Positions 8,301 through 15,607 are shown, counted from the first letter of the stretch. The stretch is 34,759 nt of DNA from Deltaproteobacteria bacterium (GCA_026388545.1 JAPLJS010000125.1:1-34759), one strand, 5' to 3'. Made by a program: numbers and translations. Notes: generated by a model not told the origin, from the sequence alone.

Positions 8301-10223
8301 AGAAAGAAGGGTTGCTGCATCCTTAAGCGGCCAAGCGATCGCTTTATGGATTTCAGATAAAAGTGAGTCAATCTCCGTCCTTTTTTCGGCTGCAATTGCG
8401 AAGGTCTTTGCCAGACTGGCAAGAGTTTCTTCATTGTGCAGCCACCAGTCCTTCGGAAGTCGCTCAGTTTCTGCAACGGCTGTAAGCGCTGTCCTGAAAA
8501 GAACCCATTCGTTGATAGACAAGAATCTGGCACCGGGAATAAGGCTTTCAAGCTGTTCAGCCTGCGGACTTATTTTCTGGTAAAGATCCGCAACGGCCTG
8601 TAATGAGGCAATGAGGCTTTCCTGTTCGACAAGCCCAAATCGCTCGGGTGAAAACCCCTTCCATGGATGGGTTGTCCTTTGGTCAAAGACCTCTGAGTTC
8701 ACTGCGAGTTCTTCGAGAGCCTGGATACACTGATCAACATCATTCTGAGTTGCGTCGAGTGGATTGGGCCAAGGTAATGCACCACGGACTTCAGAAACAT
8801 CTTTAAGATTGGCAAGCTGCGCATTTGCCCGGTACACTGAAAGCCCCAATGGTTGGCTGGGCAAATGGAGTTCCCGTGTATATGTGTTGAGTTCATCACG
8901 GACTTTCAATAGCGCCTGGAGTTCTCGATCCAATGCATCTCCATCGTGGCTTGCTTCGGCTTCCAATGTCCGCCGAAGTTCATCGATGATTTTCTGTTTT
9001 CCCGCCTTCGTGCTATGAGCTTCCAAGCAAAAACGTTGTAATCCTAGTTCCTTGATCCTCTCATGGACAACATTCAGTGCGGCCATTTTCGCACTAACGA
9101 ACAACACTTTTTTGTTTTTGCCCAGCGCATTTGCAATAAGATTTGCAATCGTTTGACTTTTTCCAGTACCTGGGGGACCGTGTACAACGACATGATGTCC
9201 TAAAGAGGTCAAGGTCAGCGCCTCAAGTTGACTGGAATCAGTTGGCAGCACTGGAATTGGTACAGTTGTAGGTGTCGGCAATGCATCGAGTTCATAGGGT
9301 AACGCTTCAGATTTACACATCAATTGTGTAGCTCTGGAAAGTGCGCCAACGACAGGGTGCTTGATGGCAACGTCAACAAGGGCATGAAGATCGCGGTAGA
9401 TGACCAAGGACTCGAAAGAGAAGGTGCTGAGCCAAACCTCGTCCGTTACCTTCCAGGACTGCCCCGCTACAGTACAACGAATTTGCTGAAGAAGCGTCAT
9501 CAACGACTGCTGGACCGGATCCTCAGGCAGCTCAGGCAGGTCAATCTTATGACGTTCGCGGAGATAGTACTCAAGTGCCGGGTTAATCTGAGCGTCCTCG
9601 TCTGCCATGCAAAGCCTGAGGGGCGCGTCCGGGCCTTTACTCTCAAACTCGCAAGGCGTCATCCAGAGGGGGCTCACCGATTCGCCAAATAGGTCGTCGT
9701 TCCACTGAAGCGCGCCAAACGTCAGGTACAAGGTCGTGACGCCGCGTTCCTCTATTGTGGTGCGCGCATTGTTGTGTATGCGTCGGAGCCTTTTTATGAG
9801 GTCGATGGGCTTTGCGTCGAGAGTAATATCTCCGGGCTCGATGACAAACTCGGACTCATCGTCAGACGAAATGAGCAACATTTGTTCAGACTGTTTCTTA
9901 CGTTTGTGGACGAGAGGCATCCGAAGTTGCTTCTCGTCGATCACGAACGTGGAAAAGAGGGCATTCATATCAGGTGTGATCACCTGAAATTTCGCAACAC
10001 GTGATCGGTTGAGTCCGATCAGGGGATTCGATTTGGTGAGATCGAGCACTCGATCTTGCCATCGCCGCATCTGTGCCTTGACGCGGGCAGCATCAATAGG
10101 GCCGAGCATTACGCTAGCCGATGGACCCGCTTTGTCAGCACCGGATTCCGGCGCATGTGCCCGCGTCATGTGATCTGTTGCTGAATTATCGTTTGCCATA
10201 GAAAATACATGAACGCTGCCCAC
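5397..10223 (-). CDS. DUF4011 - superfamily 1 helicase - Vsr-like nuclease - DUF3320 protein (Hhe-type defence protein)
   Basis: This is a very large 1608-residue protein. Domains in order: DUF4011-like region (about 45-250, with RRWQDRVLDLTKSNPLIGL); Walker A GPPGTGKS at about 348-355; a long helical insertion; Walker B FDEAS and GDPNQLPPT at about 975-1005; SF1 motif RRLNVLITRAKW at about 1210; a Vsr/MTES_1575-like nuclease at about 1280-1385 (YRIDLAV, GVECDG, RDRDLLRQ); and a DUF3320-like C-terminus. This architecture is known as a single-gene anti-phage system (Hhe in screening work), thought to couple helicase and nuclease action on foreign DNA. All key motifs are intact. The start could be GTG 10223 or ATG 10199 (MANDNS); neither has a strong ribosome site. 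It is far larger than usual integron cargo. Confidence 0.9.
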   Translation of the reverse strand: MGSVHVFSMANDNSATDHMTRAHAPESGADKAGPSASVMLGPIDAARVKAQMRRWQDRVLDLTKSNPLIGLNRSRVAKFQVITPDMNALFSTFVIDEKQLRMPLVHKRKKQSEQMLLISSDDESEFVIEPGDITLDAKPIDLIKRLRRIHNNARTTIEERGVTTLYLTFGALQWNDDLFGESVSPLWMTPCEFESKGPDAPLRLCMADEDAQINPALEYYLRERHKIDLPELPEDPVQQSLMTLLQQIRCTVAGQSWKVTDEVWLSTFSFESLVIYRDLHALVDVAIKHPVVGALSRATQLMCKSEALPYELDALPTPTTVPIPVLPTDSSQLEALTLTSLGHHVVVHGPPGTGKSQTIANLIANALGKNKKVLFVSAKMAALNVVHERIKELGLQRFCLEAHSTKAGKQKIIDELRRTLEAEASHDGDALDRELQALLKVRDELNTYTRELHLPSQPLGLSVYRANAQLANLKDVSEVRGALPWPNPLDATQNDVDQCIQALEELAVNSEVFDQRTTHPWKGFSPERFGLVEQESLIASLQAVADLYQKISPQAEQLESLIPGARFLSINEWVLFRTALTAVAETERLPKDWWLHNEETLASLAKTFAIAAEKRTEIDSLLSEIHKAIAWPLKDAATLLSPIYNRYGTWHAFFKPAYWKWRKQAKSSLCTGVQFKREWIKSLYEKCRRASEIDSWFDEQRVRIDSYLETSVASSPIIFKDFSLSFTVAGLCKQAFTAAGKDAVPILSLSADLRRAAKEILLLIPSADNALPASIKRLNDDWPQGFVRGELASRSSLPEVANRCISLLSSTPKMREWVLLDRALKCCATCRLSTFLESFCSVSAGNAPHIFKRRFLNLWISGVIEHSQSLSGFTAAKGHDLINKYRILDERVRRLAIAQAQRTASSNSARVRASEDIPESASEVGILRRELQKRKRIKPLRKLFAEIPHVLQTLKPCLLMSPISVSTYLKPDVFHFDLVVFDEASQMPTAEAIPAILRAAQVVVAGDPNQLPPTSFFEASLIPEEEDDDDETEGQIPLESLLDDCIAVVPVFHESYLRWHYRSHDERLIKFSNHFFYDNKLITFPSANTSAAGQGVRFEYIKDGVYDRGRSRTNRIESRSVARLALEHFVRYPERSLGIVALNLSQKEAIEDAIEEALLQRPNLSSFFDKGRHEGVFVKSLENVQGDERDTIIISVGYGRDNAGGLSMNFGPINTDGGWRRLNVLITRAKWMCILVSSLRAQDLSGVNPNNRGALSLRSFLEFMERSGELPSETPVKTIAETNEFEEAVRAALVDRGLKVDMQVGASSYRIDLAVRDHRDERRYILGVECDGVTYHSSRTARDRDLLRQLVLQRMGWRIHRVWSTEWFHDRERAVAGILRSIEQAQQAPVERPVYVPPPDPDPITMVPPQRSGKAKSEREDTRLHKPGVPYVLFNPSQTLSRDALLKESCCDELSNTIIDLVNIEGPIHHDFLVKRLKEIHCVAKAGSNVQSNIKQALRSAEKNHAIIHNAKPSFYYSPDGQIKSFRLPTEKVRRPIEYIAPSELSLAVLYFVEDQFGVVEEYLPMAIARLFGIERLGGESADIIRDVIKELVSKGSLRRNGMQVHLS

Positions 10224-10295
10224 ATTTGAAAAGTAGTGGGAGGTGTCACCCCATTTTCCTTCCTAAATATCTTAGTAAAAACGCCTCCGGTTTCG

Positions 10296-10323
10296 AAGTG
10301 ACTTCAGTGCACTGAAGTCACTT
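10296..10323. promoter_or_regulatory. Perfect 28-bp palindrome upstream of the helicase gene
   Basis: Fourteen-base half-sites (AAGTGACTTCAGTG and its complement) meet with no spacer, 73-100 bases before the helicase start and 150 bases after the preceding gene. There is no T-run on either side, which argues against a terminator. An operator for a dimeric regulator is the simplest reading; no regulator gene is next to it. Confidence 0.5.
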
Positions 10324-10471
10324 ATCGCCATAATATAAAAAACTAATCTACGACGGTACATTCAATTTTCAAGCTAAATATTCTCCGATGTCGTCGCCCT
10401 TTTTCAAGGTGGGTAGTCGGTAAAATATGGAGGAAGTGTCCCGTATTTTCTGCTTGATGGATCTACTCCTT

Positions 10472-11212
10472 TTAATTGGCGTTTGCCAGTTGTAGTTCAA
10501 CATACTTCCGCGATGCATTCCAATAGAAGAATACTCGGTCAAATCTTGTGCTGTAGTGATGTGTAGAAGCTAACACTGTTAAATCAACACTTGAAGGAAT
10601 ACGTAAATCATCAGCAACGATTAACAACCATAACTCACAGCATTTAGATGAATAACTATCCAGTTTTTGTTCTTTCTTGTCAATTTTTTCTTGAAGTTGT
10701 TCCGGTGTAAGCTGGGGAACGAAGCCAATACTTGAGCAGACCCATCTGTTTTCTTTTCCATTCGGATGGTAGTAGACATGAATCATCGCAATTTCTTTCG
10801 GAAAATGCTCAGAGTTTTGTCTAGTTCGCTGTAGTGTCATAGGACTACCTGATTCGATAGTGGTTTCCTCGATTATATGAACAACCATTTTGGCAATTCG
10901 TTGTACATCTTGCTTGCCCATCTTGCCTCTGGTCTTGAATAAGATCTGAACCAGGAGGGGTTGGCTATGATTTTGTAAATATAGCTGATTCGCCTTATCA
11001 ACCACCCTCTGCGCCAGGCTATCTTGGGCCTGCATAGATTGGCCATGTGGGTCACCAGGCTGAAACATTTCAGTATGCTCAATGCCGAGATGCTTGTGCG
11101 AAGCATGTACAATAAAATCTGGCTTCTCTGTCTTTTCAATTTCACCCTCTGGAAAAAAGAGGCAAACTTCCTTGAAGTGTTCTAGGTGGATTAGCTCACG
11201 AGTCTTTTTCAT
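10472..11212 (-). CDS. Cassette-region protein with PD-(D/E)XK-like N-terminus
   Basis: The protein has 246 residues. Near the start, KPDFIV (D32) followed by LGIEHTEMF (E45, T47) resembles the beta-hairpin active site of PD-(D/E)XK nuclease-like proteins, with Thr in place of the usual Lys. The rest is unassigned, apart from a Lys/Gln-rich helical segment (EQLQEKIDKKEQKL, about 169-182). The start ATG 11212 is preceded by AAAGGATAAC. It reads toward the helicase gene 248 bases away, and no attC core separates the two. They could be co-transferred, though the palindrome and the long gap suggest separate transcription. Function is unknown; nuclease activity is only a hypothesis. Confidence 0.7.
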   Translation of the reverse strand: MKKTRELIHLEHFKEVCLFFPEGEIEKTEKPDFIVHASHKHLGIEHTEMFQPGDPHGQSMQAQDSLAQRVVDKANQLYLQNHSQPLLVQILFKTRGKMGKQDVQRIAKMVVHIIEETTIESGSPMTLQRTRQNSEHFPKEIAMIHVYYHPNGKENRWVCSSIGFVPQLTPEQLQEKIDKKEQKLDSYSSKCCELWLLIVADDLRIPSSVDLTVLASTHHYSTRFDRVFFYWNASRKYVELQLANAN

Positions 11213-11231
11213 GTTATCCTTTGCTCAATTA

Positions 11232-11330
11232 TAGAAACGCCGATAAGCTGAGCGTGAGCGGAGCTCGCGGTCAGCTTATCGCGGAAATCAGGCGGCGCGT
11301 TTCGCGCTCGCCTGGATTGATTGGTTATAA
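11232..11330 (-). other. attC site
   Basis: The right core GTTATAA (11324-11330) equals the 5' core of the cassette at 11375-12250. The left core is degenerate (TAGAAAC, 11232-11238). The arm GATAAGCTGA (11242-11251) pairs with TCAGCTTATC (11271-11280) and GGCG...CGCC forms a second stem. The sequence closely resembles the second unit of the compound attC at 378-472. Confidence 0.8.
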
Positions 11331-11374
11331 AGGGGATAATTTTTATGAAACGATTGATATTATTTAGCATTATT

Positions 11375-12250
11375 TTATGTGTAGTAATTCAAATCCTTAT
11401 TATTGGAAATGTGGAAGCGTCCTTCCAAATAGATGGGTTTAAATTCATAACAAAAACCCGTTTCATGACTTTTGCCAAAAATGTCTTCATATATGACATA
11501 TCCATAGCAAAGAATTGTGGCTTGGATAAAATCACTTTCGGTCATTATCGATGGGCCAATTACCTCCCCGCAGGAGAAATTCTCCGTACCATCACTTGTT
11601 ATGATAACTCCCTTCGGAAAAACGATTTCCGATTTACCGCGAACCACCTCCCTGGTCGGATATTCACTTTTTTTAATACTAACTTTAGCACTTACATTAC
11701 AGAGAATAGCGGGAGTCCTTCCGACATTTTTAATCATACCTTTTATAAGATTAAGATTATTATATCCGCTCAAAGTAAAGCCCAGTTCTCCTTTCGGCCA
11801 TTCAATAGAATCAATGAACAGATATGCTCGTTCGATGGTTGGCAGAGCATCCGCAGCCTTTTTAGCGGAATTAGCAGATTTCCTTGTATAGAGCCACAAG
11901 CCAACATTACAGATAACAAGGGCTCCTGTGAAAATCATCAACCAAAAAGTATATCTGATTATAGGATCATTCTTGACAGCCCCCTCCTGACTATTGCCGT
12001 TTTCCTTGTTAGCCTTTTGGGTTTCGGAATTGCTACGCTGGGTGTTTATTTTATTGATTGGGAACACCGTTTTTGGGGCACTATTATTGTTGTCATTGGT
12101 ATTTATATTGCTATTTGCGTTGGACTTGGAATTGAATTTCCTTGGTTGCACCTGCCCTTTAATGGCTGGTGGAGATGGCTCTTGTGAATAGGAATTTATC
12201 CCCGCTAAGAGAAGTAATATCAAGGAAACCAAAATGATGACTTTCTTCAT
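11375..12250 (-). CDS. Membrane-anchored cassette protein of unknown function
   Basis: The protein has 291 residues. A signal peptide or N-terminal membrane anchor (MKKVIILVSLILLLLAGI) is followed by an Asn/Ser-rich low-complexity linker (about 40-75), a second hydrophobic segment (YTFWLMIFTGALVICNVGLWLY, about 99-120) and a C-terminal domain of beta-strand character (RAYLFIDSIEWPKGELGF...). No family is recognised. The minus frame is preferred over an equally long plus-strand frame because of its signal peptide, its AAAGGAATAAG ribosome site, and its fit between two attC cores that both read GTTATAA (12274-12268 and 11324-11330). It is a clean single-gene cassette, probably displayed in the cytoplasmic membrane. 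Confidence 0.8.
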   Translation of the reverse strand: MKKVIILVSLILLLLAGINSYSQEPSPPAIKGQVQPRKFNSKSNANSNINTNDNNNSAPKTVFPINKINTQRSNSETQKANKENGNSQEGAVKNDPIIRYTFWLMIFTGALVICNVGLWLYTRKSANSAKKAADALPTIERAYLFIDSIEWPKGELGFTLSGYNNLNLIKGMIKNVGRTPAILCNVSAKVSIKKSEYPTREVVRGKSEIVFPKGVIITSDGTENFSCGEVIGPSIMTESDFIQATILCYGYVIYEDIFGKSHETGFCYEFKPIYLEGRFHISNNKDLNYYT

Positions 12251-12267
12251 TTTCTTATTCCTTTCTT

Positions 12268-12323
12268 TTATAACGAAAAAACCAGCCGGAGCGTAGCGAT
12301 CGGCTGTATTGACCTGGTTAGAT
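12268..12323 (-). other. attC site (56 bp)
   Basis: The left core is TTATAAC (12268-12274) and the right core GTTAGAT (12317-12323). CAGCCG (12283-12288) pairs with CGGCTG (12301-12306). The GTTAGAT core is the same as that at 13718-13712, the 5' end of the exonuclease cassette. Confidence 0.85.
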
Positions 12324-12327
12324 GACC

Positions 12328-13197
12328 TTATTTATTTTCTTTTTCTGCTAATGATACTAATTCTTTAAAGTCGCTCTCTCGAAGAATCTTTATTTGGTAA
12401 CCCTCAGCTATCAGCTTCTCTGCTTTTCTGTGTTTTGCGTATTTTACTTGACCTGGCGCAAGCTTTCTAACATCTACATCACCAACAACAACAATAGTAG
12501 TATTTTTTGTAACCCCAGTGGCAACGGCACAGCCAGTTTTTGCAACCATGTCAGCTGCTTCTCGTTTTGTAACCTCTAGTGTACCAGTAAACACCAACAC
12601 TTCACCATAGAGAAATCCATCAGGATTTCCTTCTCTTGAAATATTGGAAGTCGAAGGATCAATAGGCTGTTTAACGCGTTTAAGCCACCCATGTAAATCA
12701 ATTCCTGTCTTTTCGATAGCAGCAAGAAGAATGTGCGCCGCAGCTTTTGCATCCTCAAGGGCATCATGTTGTACAAATTGATACCCTAAAATAGCGCACA
12801 CTTTTTCAAGGCTGTACCCTCTGTATGCGCACTGCTCCCATGTTCTTTGGGTCACGCGCGCAGAGTCGAGCCACGTACATGTTGGCACACGCAGCTCATA
12901 CTTTTCACAGGCTTTATGAAGAGCCACTCGGTCAAAGTGGGTGTGACAAACGGCAATGCGATCATCCAGATAGCTGTAGATACGACTTGCGATATCCCGA
13001 AGTTTCGGAGCACCTTTTACTGTGCTCTCATCAATTCCGTGGATCGAAACATTGATCTCATCAAAGAAGTCCTCCGGATCAACATAAGTCTTCCATTCTT
13101 CCTGAATTGAACCATCCTTGAAGTGCACAAGTCCAACCTGGCAGATGGATGACCTATCCACATTTGCCGTCTCGAAGTCCAGGGCAACGAATTCCAT
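12328..13197 (-). CDS. DEDDh 3'-5' exonuclease (DnaQ-like) with C-terminal BRCT domain
   Basis: The protein has 289 residues. The N-terminal exonuclease carries ExoI DFETA (D7, E9), ExoII HTHFDRVAL and ExoIII QHDALEDA, all acidic residues plus the catalytic His present. Residues about 205-285 are a BRCT domain (GEVLVFTGTLEVTKREAADMV..., TTIVVVGD). The pattern matches epsilon-like exonucleases that trim 3' ends of DNA (or RNA) in repair or processing; the exact substrate is unknown. The ATG at 13197 follows GGAGGAGG. It is the second gene of a two-gene cassette, 31 bases after the zinc-ribbon gene, and stops just inside the attC core GTTAGAT. Confidence 0.92.
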   Translation of the reverse strand: MEFVALDFETANVDRSSICQVGLVHFKDGSIQEEWKTYVDPEDFFDEINVSIHGIDESTVKGAPKLRDIASRIYSYLDDRIAVCHTHFDRVALHKACEKYELRVPTCTWLDSARVTQRTWEQCAYRGYSLEKVCAILGYQFVQHDALEDAKAAAHILLAAIEKTGIDLHGWLKRVKQPIDPSTSNISREGNPDGFLYGEVLVFTGTLEVTKREAADMVAKTGCAVATGVTKNTTIVVVGDVDVRKLAPGQVKYAKHRKAEKLIAEGYQIKILRESDFKELVSLAEKENK

Positions 13198-13228
13198 TGT
13201 ACCTCCTCCTCAACGTCCGTCCTTTTCA

Positions 13229-13675
13229 TTACAACCAAACCGTAATATTTTGCTTTTCTGTGATAGTTTCCTTTTTGAATGCTACTGTCAAAAATTTATG
13301 CTCACCATCGTATGTTTTTTCATATTTATCCTTTAGGTAGATCGAGATATTTTTGTCGGGAATGTTTATCGCTTCGGAAAAGTCTTTCGTTTCAAATTCT
13401 AAATTCAAGAGAGGGACTTTTACGTCAAAAGAATCATCGTCATAATATTTAAATTCGACCAGAACCAAATGGTCGATCATCTTTTTATCGTTACTTAAAT
13501 ATCCATACCATTTTTTCTGGAATCTACTTTCATCATATGTTTTTAACGGTTTATGGCAGCATGGGCATGCGTTCTTTAGCAGTTTTTCTTTTGATGATTT
13601 TTGTTTTGATTGTATTTCTTCTAATTCATCTTTTTCATATTCACGTTTACATCCTGTGCATTTTTTGAACACCAC
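13229..13675 (-). CDS. Small zinc-ribbon protein of unknown function
   Basis: The protein has 148 residues. Two CxxC pairs (CTGC at 6-9 and CPCC near 38-41), separated by a Lys-rich helix, should bind one zinc ion; the C-terminal 100 residues look like beta strands and resemble nothing I recognise. It starts at GTG 13675, six bases after a textbook AAGGAGGTGA ribosome site; the adjacent GTG at 13672 is possible. It is the first gene after the GTTAGAT core (13718-13712) and shares the cassette with the exonuclease-BRCT gene, so the two may be functionally linked. Confidence 0.75.
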   Translation of the reverse strand: MVFKKCTGCKREYEKDELEEIQSKQKSSKEKLLKNACPCCHKPLKTYDESRFQKKWYGYLSNDKKMIDHLVLVEFKYYDDDSFDVKVPLLNLEFETKDFSEAINIPDKNISIYLKDKYEKTYDGEHKFLTVAFKKETITEKQNITVWL

Positions 13676-13711
13676 CGCTCACCTCCTTTTCCCGTATCAT
13701 TTATTGTGCAT

Positions 13712-13944
13712 ATCTAACGTCGGTGTTGAGCTGCCGTTTTTGGGAGCGGAAATTGCATTCACGCAATTGTCCGTGCCAAAAACCAAGCGTAGCGCAGCCG
13801 CCCCTTGGGGCGGGGTCCGCTCTAACGGCCTTGATAGGCGGAGCGCGAGCGGAGCCAGAAAGGCCGGGAGAGCGGATGCTCAACACCGACGATAGGACAG
13901 ATGGCCGACGGCCAAGCGCGCATCAGCAAGCGGTCCGTCCTATC
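13712..13944 (-). other. Compound attC-like site at the integrase end of the array
   Basis: The core ATCTAAC (13712-13718) is followed by GTCGGTGTTGAGC (13719-13731), which pairs perfectly with GCTCAACACCGAC (13878-13890). Nested hairpins lie inside. A degenerate core GATAGG (13891-13896) then opens a second inverted repeat, GATAGGAC with GTCCTATC (13891-13898 and 13937-13944). The outer core has decayed. The organisation copies that of the compound site at 227-472. Confidence 0.65.
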
Positions 13945-14101
13945 AGTGTAATAATTGGAAAATTGTCCGCCATATCACCCCCTATAGGTGGACGGATTGT
14001 CCACTTATTATTCTATCATACCATAAAACATGGGAAAACGGTAATATTTCTTTCTACTTATCGCAAATCGCCTGCCATATTCCACTTGTTAAGATAGTAA
14101 G

Positions 14102-14188
14102 ACGGTACCCACGGATGTCAAGACCACGGATACCTACACCCATGGAATGGTCCGAGATATCCGTAGCCTGCAAAGCCCCCTCGACCGC
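14102..14188 (+). pseudogene. Remnant of an integron integrase (intI) 3' end
   Basis: One plus-strand frame reads TDVKTT...YTH...QSPLDRI followed by TGA at 14186-14188. The strand-transfer tyrosine context (TTxxYTH) and the terminal SPLD motif are typical of the last 30 residues of IntI tyrosine recombinases. Reading upstream, the frame keeps weak similarity (VP in place of GH) to about 14102 and hits a stop at 14090. No other part of the integrase is visible. Its position and direction (divergent from the cassettes, at the array's leading end) are exactly those of intI. More than 90% of the gene has been deleted, so the product is inactive. Confidence 0.75.
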
Positions 14189-14391
14189 ATCTGACAACCA
14201 CCGGTTAATTTCAAAATGATAATCAAAATACATCCGTCATGGTAACAATACATTTTCTAAAGAATCTAACCCTCTATGAGGGCGCCGTGGACTGATTATT
14301 GAAACCCCGTTTCTTAAAAAGAGTAGGCTTTTATGTATCTTTTTGCTATTGTGCCGATCAATCATATCACCTTTTCATCGAGGAAACAGTC
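14189..14391. other. Integron/chromosome junction, no gene seen
   Basis: This AT-rich spacer separates the intI remnant from the next gene. It holds a short CCCTC/GAGGG hairpin near 14270-14282 and a lone ATCTAAC (14264-14270) without a partner. Nothing else is recognisable. Confidence 0.5.
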
Positions 14392-14712
14392 ATGAGTGAA
14401 TTCATTAAGAAAATGGAAAAATACCCGCCACACATAACCTCTGCGATTTCCATTCTTATTATCGGTGCATTGATAATTGGGATCTGGGGGTTTTTCAGTT
14501 ATGATAAAGAGGAAAACGAAAGAAACACTAAATTGCAGAGGGATAGATGTTTTGCGGAGGCAGAACGATCATATAATGAATTTCTTGAAAAACATGCAAA
14601 ACAAAAGGACGGATCATATAGTATGCCCATGAATCAATGGACGTTCATAGAGAACAAAACAAAAGATACGAAGGATGTATGTCTAAAGAAGTACCCAATA
14701 ACAAAGGATTAA
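14392..14712 (+). CDS. Small single-pass membrane protein, unknown function
   Basis: The protein has 106 residues, starting at ATG 14392 after GAGGAAACAGTC. A transmembrane helix (about 17-38, AISILIIGALIIGIWGFF) is followed by a charged, Cys-containing domain of about 65 residues, probably periplasmic, with two Cys (CFAEAE, VCLKKY) that could form a disulfide. The open frame extends upstream to 14299 but has no ribosome site there. No family is recognised. It is 28 bases ahead of the flavoprotein gene and may share its transcript. Confidence 0.65.
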   Translation: MSEFIKKMEKYPPHITSAISILIIGALIIGIWGFFSYDKEENERNTKLQRDRCFAEAERSYNEFLEKHAKQKDGSYSMPMNQWTFIENKTKDTKDVCLKKYPITKD

Positions 14713-14740
14713 CACGCATTTATCATAATGGAGGATCAAG

Positions 14741-15322
14741 ATGACCAAAAAGAAAGCTGTGAAAAAGGTACTCGTTTTACTGGGAAGCCCACGGAAGAAA
14801 GGAAATAGTGCTCTATTGGCTGAAAGGATTACCAAAGGAGCGAAATCAGTTGGCGCAAAAGTAGAGACCCTCTTTATGCATGGGATGAATATCGCCCCCT
14901 GTAAATCATGCTATGCCTGTCAGAAACCTGATAGCAAAGGATGTTCAATCAATGACGACATGCAGTCTGTCTATAAGCAGTTGAGGGAAGCTGATGCGTG
15001 GGTTATCGCCAGTCCTGTCTATTGGTTTACCATGTCTGCACAGACCAAACTATGGATGGATCGCTGTTTCGCTTTGCTGCCGTGCGCCAAGGAAGCATTT
15101 GTGGATAAACGGATCGCAATAGCCATGAGTTATGGAGATGTTGATCCGGTTAAATCCGGTTGTGTCAATGCTCTCAGAACGTTTCAGGATGCATTCGGAT
15201 ATGTTCAGGCATGTATTGTCGGAATGGTTTATGGGAGTGCCATGGATGCCGGAGAAATCAAAAATAATGACACCTTAATGAAAGAAGCCGAGGAACTTGG
15301 GAAACAGTTGGTCAGTGAATGA
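14741..15322 (+). CDS. Iron-sulfur flavoprotein / NADPH-dependent FMN reductase family
   Basis: The protein has 193 residues. The flavodoxin-like FMN-binding loop is GSPRKKGNSALL (15-26). A compact cysteine cluster (C54, C57, C60, C68) then fits the 4Fe-4S ligand pattern of iron-sulfur flavoproteins found in anaerobes. The SPVYW.TMSAQTKLWMDR segment contacts the flavin. Such proteins shuttle electrons between ferredoxin-type carriers and small acceptors such as oxygen or quinones; the partner here is unknown. It is cytoplasmic. The ATG is preceded by GGAGG. The length is normal for the family. Confidence 0.9.
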   Translation: MTKKKAVKKVLVLLGSPRKKGNSALLAERITKGAKSVGAKVETLFMHGMNIAPCKSCYACQKPDSKGCSINDDMQSVYKQLREADAWVIASPVYWFTMSAQTKLWMDRCFALLPCAKEAFVDKRIAIAMSYGDVDPVKSGCVNALRTFQDAFGYVQACIVGMVYGSAMDAGEIKNNDTLMKEAEELGKQLVSE

Positions 15323-15607
15323 ACAAGGGCCCAAAGGAAGGAATGAATCGGGATGGAAAAGGTGATGGTTGAAGCACACTTTCTGTAATACTGGTTTTAT
15401 CCTCGTATATTCCATATATTTTTCTGGTATTGCTTTTTTATAATAAATAAGGCAGTAAACCAGCAATTTCAATTGATAAAAAAGATTTGAAGCCGTTATT
15501 AATGTTCGTTCAGTGGTTTTTTCTCTAGGGTGCATTGGTGAATGGAGCAAGAGACTTCTGAACGTGTTAATTAATAAAATCAACTACTAAAAAGGGAGGA
15601 TGAAGGA

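Noticed and set aside
11321-12187. Long plus-strand frame (288 codons)
   Set aside because: It overlaps the minus-strand frame, which has a signal peptide, a ribosome site and exact attC boundaries; the plus frame is composed of unusual residues.
14264-14270. ATCTAAC as a further attC or attI core
   Set aside because: No folded partner or matching core nearby; seven bases can occur by chance.
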